A stretch of DNA of 9,622 nt from Avisuccinivibrio_A sp964651505 (GTDB taxonomy: Bacteria; Pseudomonadota; Gammaproteobacteria; Enterobacterales; Succinivibrionaceae): assembly GCA_964651505.1 (NCBI GenBank), contig CAZYXT010000091.1, forward strand, positions 1-9,622, in the 5' to 3' direction. The notes below the pieces were generated by a model. It was not told the origin of the DNA, did not search any database, and saw only the letters and a program-made list of their open reading frames with translations. Positions 6,089 to 9,622 of this stretch are shown piece by piece (position 1 is the stretch's first letter; the number at the start of each line of letters is the position of its first letter). Both the position numbers and the translations under genes were made by a program.

Positions 6089-7075
6089 ATGACCGCTAAC
6101 AGTCAGCACATCATGATCTGCAAGGTTGATCACTCTTGGTACAGCATCATCAAGAGCGAGTATTTTTCTGCCGGCACCAACTCTACCAACTTTTGGACCG
6201 TAGAGCGCGAAGCGGATTTGGATCCTGCCTTGCGCAATTTTGAGCCCGGCACCATGGTGCTGTATGTGCTCGATCACCACGGGCACAGCTATGTGGTGGG
6301 CGGCGGCTTCTTCTTAACCTGGATATTTTTCAATCCAAAGCAGCTGTGGGAGGTCTTGGGCGTGCGCAACGGCTCTTACTCCTACGAAGATTTCTTTGAA
6401 AAGGTCAGATCCCTGGGAGGCAGCGAAGATTCCGTTTTGGCCTCCTCGGTGTTAAACGGCACCTTTATTCTCACCAAGCGCGATTCTATTATGATCCCCG
6501 ACGAATTTCGCGGCGATTTTCAGGATCTGCCTGCCCGCTCTTTGCTCTCCTTAGGCGAGCCCATCGGCAAGTACCTTGAGAAAATCGTCAACGAGGTGCG
6601 CGGATCCATTCTCGATGCTTACGGGCATCATTGGCCCGGGATCTACTATGTGGCTTCCAACCGCAATTCGCGCAACTATATTCAAGGCTTCACCGCCAGG
6701 GTCATGAATGCCTATGAATTTCGCTGCGCCCTGACCGGCACTTCGGCGCGGCCCGTGCTGGAAGTTGCCCATTTGCAGCCTTTTTACGATCACAATTTCC
6801 AATCGGTGCAAAACGGCATCCTCCTGCGCTGCGACGTTCAAAAGATGTTTAACACGGGCTACATTACCCTCGAGTACAAAAATGACGATGAGATCACAGC
6901 CAAGGTGTCGCGCACCATCAAATCGGTGTGGGCCGAGGACTATGCCGTCTACAACGGCAAGAAGATTTCTTTGCCCAAGGACAGAGAGCTGTGGCCCAAA
7001 AAAGAGTATATCGAGTGGCATCAGAAAAACTGCTTTGAGCATTGGCTCAAGGTGGGCGGCTCGCACGTGCGTTAA
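6089..7075 (+). CDS. HNH endonuclease, predicted restriction type, variant active site
   Basis: This is a 328-residue stand-alone HNH nuclease of the predicted restriction endonuclease group (COG3440-like). The N-terminal half (about 8-130) matches the domain typical of this group: a D-x-W-Y start (14-18), NFW (34-36), a GGGFF strand (71-75) and a W-x-x-x-G-x-x-N-G segment (87-95). It is possibly a PUA-like base-reading fold. The C-terminal HNH region has C213, the EVAH motif with H228, and QNGILLR with N242. The third position, normally His in a D-x-H-x-L-F-D pattern, reads CDVQKMFN, so Gln251 replaces His. The family tail YITL...KISLP...EWH is present. AGGGG (6077-6081) seven bases before the ATG supports this start. 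No methylase or other restriction gene lies nearby, so a type IV-like role against modified DNA is conceivable but unproven. Confidence 0.85.
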   Translation: MTANSQHIMICKVDHSWYSIIKSEYFSAGTNSTNFWTVEREADLDPALRNFEPGTMVLYVLDHHGHSYVVGGGFFLTWIFFNPKQLWEVLGVRNGSYSYEDFFEKVRSLGGSEDSVLASSVLNGTFILTKRDSIMIPDEFRGDFQDLPARSLLSLGEPIGKYLEKIVNEVRGSILDAYGHHWPGIYYVASNRNSRNYIQGFTARVMNAYEFRCALTGTSARPVLEVAHLQPFYDHNFQSVQNGILLRCDVQKMFNTGYITLEYKNDDEITAKVSRTIKSVWAEDYAVYNGKKISLPKDRELWPKKEYIEWHQKNCFEHWLKVGGSHVR

Positions 7076-7080
7076 AATTG

Positions 7081-7167
7081 CAAAAGCGCTTTGTTTTTTC
7101 CTTTGGGCAGGGGCCTTAGGGCCCCTCATCCCAAAAGACCCATCTTAAGGCCCCGGGATCGCTTTTG
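7081..7167. terminator. Hairpin-rich convergent intergenic region
   Basis: Between the convergent stops at 7075 and 7193, GGGGCC (7110-7115) pairs with GGCCCC (7120-7125). This is flanked by TTTGGG (7102-7107) facing CCCAAA (7130-7135), and further out CAAAAGCG (7081-7088) faces CGCTTTTG (7160-7167). A T6 run (7094-7099) follows AAAGCGCTTT. It probably serves as a shared terminator, although no arm ends in a classic T-run directly after the strongest stem. Confidence 0.45.
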
Positions 7168-7192
7168 AGCGCGCATTGAGCGGGGCAGACGC

Positions 7193-7810
7193 TTACGCGC
7201 GGGTCTTGTCGTTTAAGGCTTTAAGCTTCCACAGGTAAAAAGAGGCGGCCGTGCCGCATCCTTGCAGCTTTGTTGAAAGATCTTGCAAGGTATCATTGTC
7301 AAGATCGCTCATCTGACAAGAGAGGGCCCTGGTCAGGCCCAATTTGACCCCGTAGTCCGTGCAGGCAAAAACATCAAGGCGCCCCAGGTAAAAGATGCTG
7401 AGCATGTCCGCGCTCCAGGGCCCCAGACCTTTATAGGCGCACAAGATCTTTTTTACCTCATCAGTGTTCTTGCAGGCTTTAAGCATCGCAGGCGTCAGAG
7501 TGCCGTTTGCAATGTCAAAGGATAGGGCCTTGAGGGTATTGATCTTGCGCTCAGAAATTTTGAGCGCGCCTGTGCTTATAAGATCATGGAAAGCTTTGGC
7601 ATCGGTCAGTGCCTTTTTGTCAATCTTGGAGAGTATGCTCAAATAGGCCCAGGTTGAGATCTGCTGGGAGATGATGGTGTTGGCGACCGCTTCCATCAGG
7701 TTGTCGTAACCCTCGCGGCTTATCACCGAGTACTTATCGTAAACGGCCTCTAAGGCAGGCAGGACTTTGAGGCAGGTTGCAATTTGGCGCAGGGTGGGAG
7801 TGATTAGCAT
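7193..7810 (-). CDS. AlkA-type DNA-3-methyladenine glycosylase
   Basis: This enzyme is predicted to excise alkylated purines such as 3-methyladenine to start base excision repair in the cytoplasm. The 205-residue protein is essentially only the helix-hairpin-helix glycosylase domain. Visible are ISQQIST (47-53), a typical motif of the family; the helix-hairpin-helix KGLGPWSADM (127-136); FYLGRLDVFA (140-149); and the catalytic Asp D152 in TDYGVKLGL, placed as in the HhH-GPD superfamily. The C-terminus has the usual aromatic-rich FYLWKLK. It lacks the N-terminal extra domain of Escherichia coli AlkA, as many short homologues do. I chose the ATG at 7810 because AGGAG lies six bases upstream; a start at 7858 adds 16 residues without support. 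It is divergent from the oxidoreductase-like gene, with 60 bases between the starts. Confidence 0.88.
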   Translation of the reverse strand: MLITPTLRQIATCLKVLPALEAVYDKYSVISREGYDNLMEAVANTIISQQISTWAYLSILSKIDKKALTDAKAFHDLISTGALKISERKINTLKALSFDIANGTLTPAMLKACKNTDEVKKILCAYKGLGPWSADMLSIFYLGRLDVFACTDYGVKLGLTRALSCQMSDLDNDTLQDLSTKLQGCGTAASFYLWKLKALNDKTRA

Positions 7811-7870
7811 AAAACTCTCCTGATGATTTACAATGCTTACAACATAGCACAATTGCATGGGGAGTTTCAG
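7811..7870. promoter_or_regulatory. Divergent promoter region with TTACAA direct repeats
   Basis: This 60-base gap must hold the promoters of both the glycosylase (minus) and the oxidoreductase-like gene (plus). TTACAA occurs twice in direct repeat (7828-7833 and 7837-7842, nine bases apart), which might be an operator. Shine-Dalgarno sequences are AGGAGAG on the minus strand (7821-7815) and GGGGAG on the plus strand (7859-7864). No convincing -35/-10 pair stands out. Confidence 0.45.
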
Positions 7871-8503
7871 ATGAAAGCTGCGGTATTGGGAGCCGACTCG
7901 GCGTTGGGCAAAAAACTGGTGCTCGATGCCGAAGCCTTGGGCATACAGGTCACCATCATTGTCTCAAATCCCTCCGACTTGGTGGGCACGGGTCCCATCA
8001 TCATCAAAGAATATGACGAGCTTGAGCAAAACGATCTTAAAAACTTTGCAGTGTTCATCGACGCCATAAGCTTTCCTTATTTGCAAAGATTCAAAGACGA
8101 TCCGCCCATCTTAAGGCTCTCTTCGCTGGTAAGCTCAGATTGCAGGTATCTGGCCGTGGGAGCCTGCTCGCTGTTGTACGAAGATTCCCGCAGACTGCGG
8201 CGCCTTGGGCAAAACCCCGACGTGTATTTTGACTTTTATGACAAGGAGCAGGCGGCCTTGGAGCTTGAACTTTTTGAGAAGATCCATAAATTGGAGCATT
8301 TTAACTACACCTTGCTGTGCCCGCCGCTTTTGGTGGATTATGAAGGAAAAAGAAGCTTGGGCGTGCAGTTAAGCGACGACGTGCTGCCCCTTTCGGCCTT
8401 TGGCAGCTGCAAGGCGACGCTTGGCGATCTGTCAGCGGGCATGATGGAGATTTTAAAATTGGGAGGACCCGGGCGCAAAATCGTCGGCATGCGCGCCTTA
8501 TAA
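7871..8503 (+). CDS. NAD(P)-binding oxidoreductase-like protein (NmrA/SDR type)
   Basis: This 210-residue protein has a Rossmann fold and probably binds NAD(P)H. The dinucleotide loop is GADSALG (7-13), a divergent form of the usual GATGxxG. A second strand is followed by an acidic region (VSNPSDL, 31-37) and then VFIDAIS (61-67), the usual end of the fourth strand. The middle RYLAVGACSLL (92-102) and the C-terminal YTLLCPPLLVDYEGKRSLGVQ (146-166) resemble the small NADH-flavin-reductase-like group (COG2910). The substrate is unknown. The ATG at 7871 follows GGGGAG with six-base spacing. It is transcribed away from the glycosylase and towards the ISAzo13 transposase, with no clear terminator in the gap. 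Confidence 0.7.
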   Translation: MKAAVLGADSALGKKLVLDAEALGIQVTIIVSNPSDLVGTGPIIIKEYDELEQNDLKNFAVFIDAISFPYLQRFKDDPPILRLSSLVSSDCRYLAVGACSLLYEDSRRLRRLGQNPDVYFDFYDKEQAALELELFEKIHKLEHFNYTLLCPPLLVDYEGKRSLGVQLSDDVLPLSAFGSCKATLGDLSAGMMEILKLGGPGRKIVGMRAL

Positions 8504-8560
8504 AGCTGTCCTATATTTTGGAAATGAGTCTTAAAATAAAGAACTGTGTTAAATTAAACT

Positions 8561-8644
8561 TTAGGTTTGATCATTATTATTCGGCTTGATGATGTAGTTC
8601 CATTCGCCGTGCCACTCATCGCGCTCAATGAGAACCGCGCCAAG
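8561..8644 (-). pseudogene. In-frame C-terminal remainder of the ISAzo13 transposase after TAG
   Basis: After the TAG the same frame continues for 27 codons to a TAA (8563-8561). It encodes LGAVLIERDEWHGEWNYII followed by KPNNNDQT. The motif EWHGEWNY corresponds to the FHGEWNY tail that normally ends ISAzo13 transposases, so this is the original C-terminus. The TAG is therefore a nonsense change, a readthrough site or a sequencing error. Confidence 0.7.
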
Positions 8645-9622
8645 CTATTCATCCGTAACTTTAACCCCTTTTTCATAGCTCCGTTCATCTTGCTCGCACT
8701 TATTCTTTAAGCCGCCCTCCGTCTTATCTGAACCTATGAGGCTGATGATGACGGCCAGAGTCTCTGGCGGTCTGCCGCGCCAATTTTTGCTGATGAAGGC
8801 GAACATGCGGTGTTCAATCTTGTTCCATTTGCTTGTGCCCGGCGGAAAGTGACACACCTTGATCTCAAGACCGCTTTCGTTGGCGAATCTTTGAAGCTGA
8901 GTCTTCCATAACCTGCAACAGTATCCGTTGCTCCCTCCGCCATCTGCGGTTATAAGGAGCTTGGTTGCATTGGGGTAGGCTTCCTTGCCCATCGTCTCCC
9001 ACCAGCGCCTGATGGAATTTACCGCAAACTCGGCAGTGTCATGGCTGATCCCGACGTTTACAAAGCCTTCGTTTCGTTCAATGTCGCAGATCCCATAGGG
9101 CGCAGCACGCAGGGTATCGGGGGTCTTAAAGTCATGATCCATGACTTTAAGCGGCAAGCTGCAGGGTCTGTATTCTGTGCCGTTGTTTTTATAATTGCCG
9201 ACAAGTTCTTTTTTCTTGGCATCGACGCTGATCACGGGCTGCCCCTGTGCGATAAAACTTTTACAGGAATCGTTGATGTACTTAAATTGCTCATCGCGAT
9301 CAGGATGAACAGAAGAGCTAAGATATTTTTGGCTCTGCTGCAAAGAAAAACCCATGTCTTGCAGCAGCATCTGCACAGAGGAGAAGCTTACGTCGTAACC
9401 CTGCTCTTTAAGCGCACTTTCCAGATTTCTCAAGCTTTTGGTCGTCCAGCATAACGGGTTTTCGGGGTTGCCTATGATGTTGCCGTTAAGCAGGGTCAAT
9501 AATGCCTCTTTGATGTCAGGGTACCTTTCAACCACCGATTTACGGCCGGCGCCCGGAGCCCGGATATACTCAAGCTCGGATGATTTGGGACGTGCTATCG
9601 GATCTTCTTGGATCTGCTCGCT
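8645..9622 (-). CDS. ISAzo13-family transposase, partial, with early amber stop
   Basis: DDE transposase of the ISAzo13 family (also annotated as Rhodopirellula transposase). The frame is open to the right edge, so the start is outside; 325 residues are visible. Matches in order are IRAPGAGRKS (20-29), NPLCWTTKSLRNL (55-67), SSVHPDRDEQFKYIN (103-117), VISVDAKKKELVGN with the first Asp (D134), LLITADGGGSNG with the second (D227), and CHFPPGTSKWNKIEHRMF with the Glu (E270). The protein stops at VKVTDE with TAG (8647-8645), about 27 residues short of the family end; the missing tail follows in the same frame. A GTG at 9535 is an internal candidate, but coding similarity continues upstream of it. 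The gene converges on the oxidoreductase-like gene. Confidence 0.88.
   Translation of the reverse strand, partial: SEQIQEDPIARPKSSELEYIRAPGAGRKSVVERYPDIKEALLTLLNGNIIGNPENPLCWTTKSLRNLESALKEQGYDVSFSSVQMLLQDMGFSLQQSQKYLSSSVHPDRDEQFKYINDSCKSFIAQGQPVISVDAKKKELVGNYKNNGTEYRPCSLPLKVMDHDFKTPDTLRAAPYGICDIERNEGFVNVGISHDTAEFAVNSIRRWWETMGKEAYPNATKLLITADGGGSNGYCCRLWKTQLQRFANESGLEIKVCHFPPGTSKWNKIEHRMFAFISKNWRGRPPETLAVIISLIGSDKTEGGLKNKCEQDERSYEKGVKVTDE

Larger units (their letters stand above)
8561..9622 (-). mobile_element. ISAzo13-family insertion sequence, partial (right end outside window)
   Basis: The transposase gene defines the element. Its 5' part runs off the right edge. The downstream terminus should lie within roughly 8510-8560, after the family C-terminus, but I could not find a terminal inverted repeat there. 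Confidence 0.65.

Noticed and set aside
6551..7129. Leftward 192-codon frame opposite the HNH gene
   Set aside because: It is the reverse-strand shadow of a well-supported HNH gene with clear family motifs and a ribosome binding site.
6089..8503. HNH nuclease, alkylation-repair glycosylase and oxidoreductase-like gene as one defence or repair system
   Set aside because: The genes are convergent and then divergent, have separate ribosome binding sites and no shared operon, and this HNH family usually occurs alone; proximity is the only link.
9041..9454. Rightward 137-codon frame near the right edge
   Set aside because: Antisense to the ISAzo13 transposase, which has all three catalytic residues in frame.
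1..9622. Composite transposon with the middle genes as cargo
   Set aside because: The flanking elements belong to different families (IS66 and ISAzo13), which do not mobilise each other's ends, and both are transcribed leftwards.
1..9622. CRISPR array, tRNA or rRNA genes
   Set aside because: No regularly spaced repeat series and no tRNA-like or rRNA-like sequence was seen on either strand.

Overview
The window looks like an accessory, insertion-sequence-rich stretch of a Gram-negative bacterium. Evidence for this is a Sec-exported, autotransporter-like passenger protein, Shine-Dalgarno-led genes, and housekeeping-type genes of proteobacterial flavour. A gut-associated gammaproteobacterium such as a member of the Succinivibrionaceae is my best guess. 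It rests on general resemblance of the unusual IS66-type proteins and is not proven by this sequence.

Layout. (1) From the left edge to about 4.27 kb lies most of one IS66-family insertion sequence, transcribed leftwards: tnpA (3548-4192) overlaps tnpB (3177-3551) by four bases, a strong hairpin terminator follows at 3118-3149, then an AT-rich gap, then an unusually large tnpC (2878 down to beyond base 1). (2) From 4247 to about 5642, also leftwards, is the N-terminal part of a secreted beta-helix-type passenger protein. It has no beta-barrel and ends where the IS66 element begins, so it is probably an autotransporter gene cut by the insertion. Its signal peptide also appears to be out of frame with the nearest good start by one base in a G-rich tract. 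(3) From 5763 to 6088 there is a possible small one-helix membrane protein gene (leftwards) with hairpins after it. (4) From 6089 to 7075 (rightwards) is a stand-alone HNH endonuclease of the predicted restriction endonuclease type, with a Gln in place of the last HNH histidine. (5) At 7193-7810 (leftwards) is an AlkA-type DNA-3-methyladenine glycosylase, divergent from (6) a Rossmann-fold NAD(P)-binding oxidoreductase-like gene at 7871-8503 (rightwards). (7) From about 8561 to the right edge (leftwards) is an ISAzo13-family transposase gene. Its conserved C-terminus is separated from the rest by an in-frame TAG.

How they work together: the two transposase regions belong to different IS families and do not form a composite transposon. 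The three intact chromosomal genes between them (HNH protein, glycosylase, oxidoreductase-like protein) are arranged convergently and divergently, so they are not one operon and there is no sign that they form a single system. The most notable points are regulatory or gene-integrity features: a hairpin that would hide the tnpA ribosome binding site, a terminator inside the IS66 operon, the double-size tnpC, the near-miss frames in the passenger gene, the amber codon in the ISAzo13 transposase, and the altered HNH active site.
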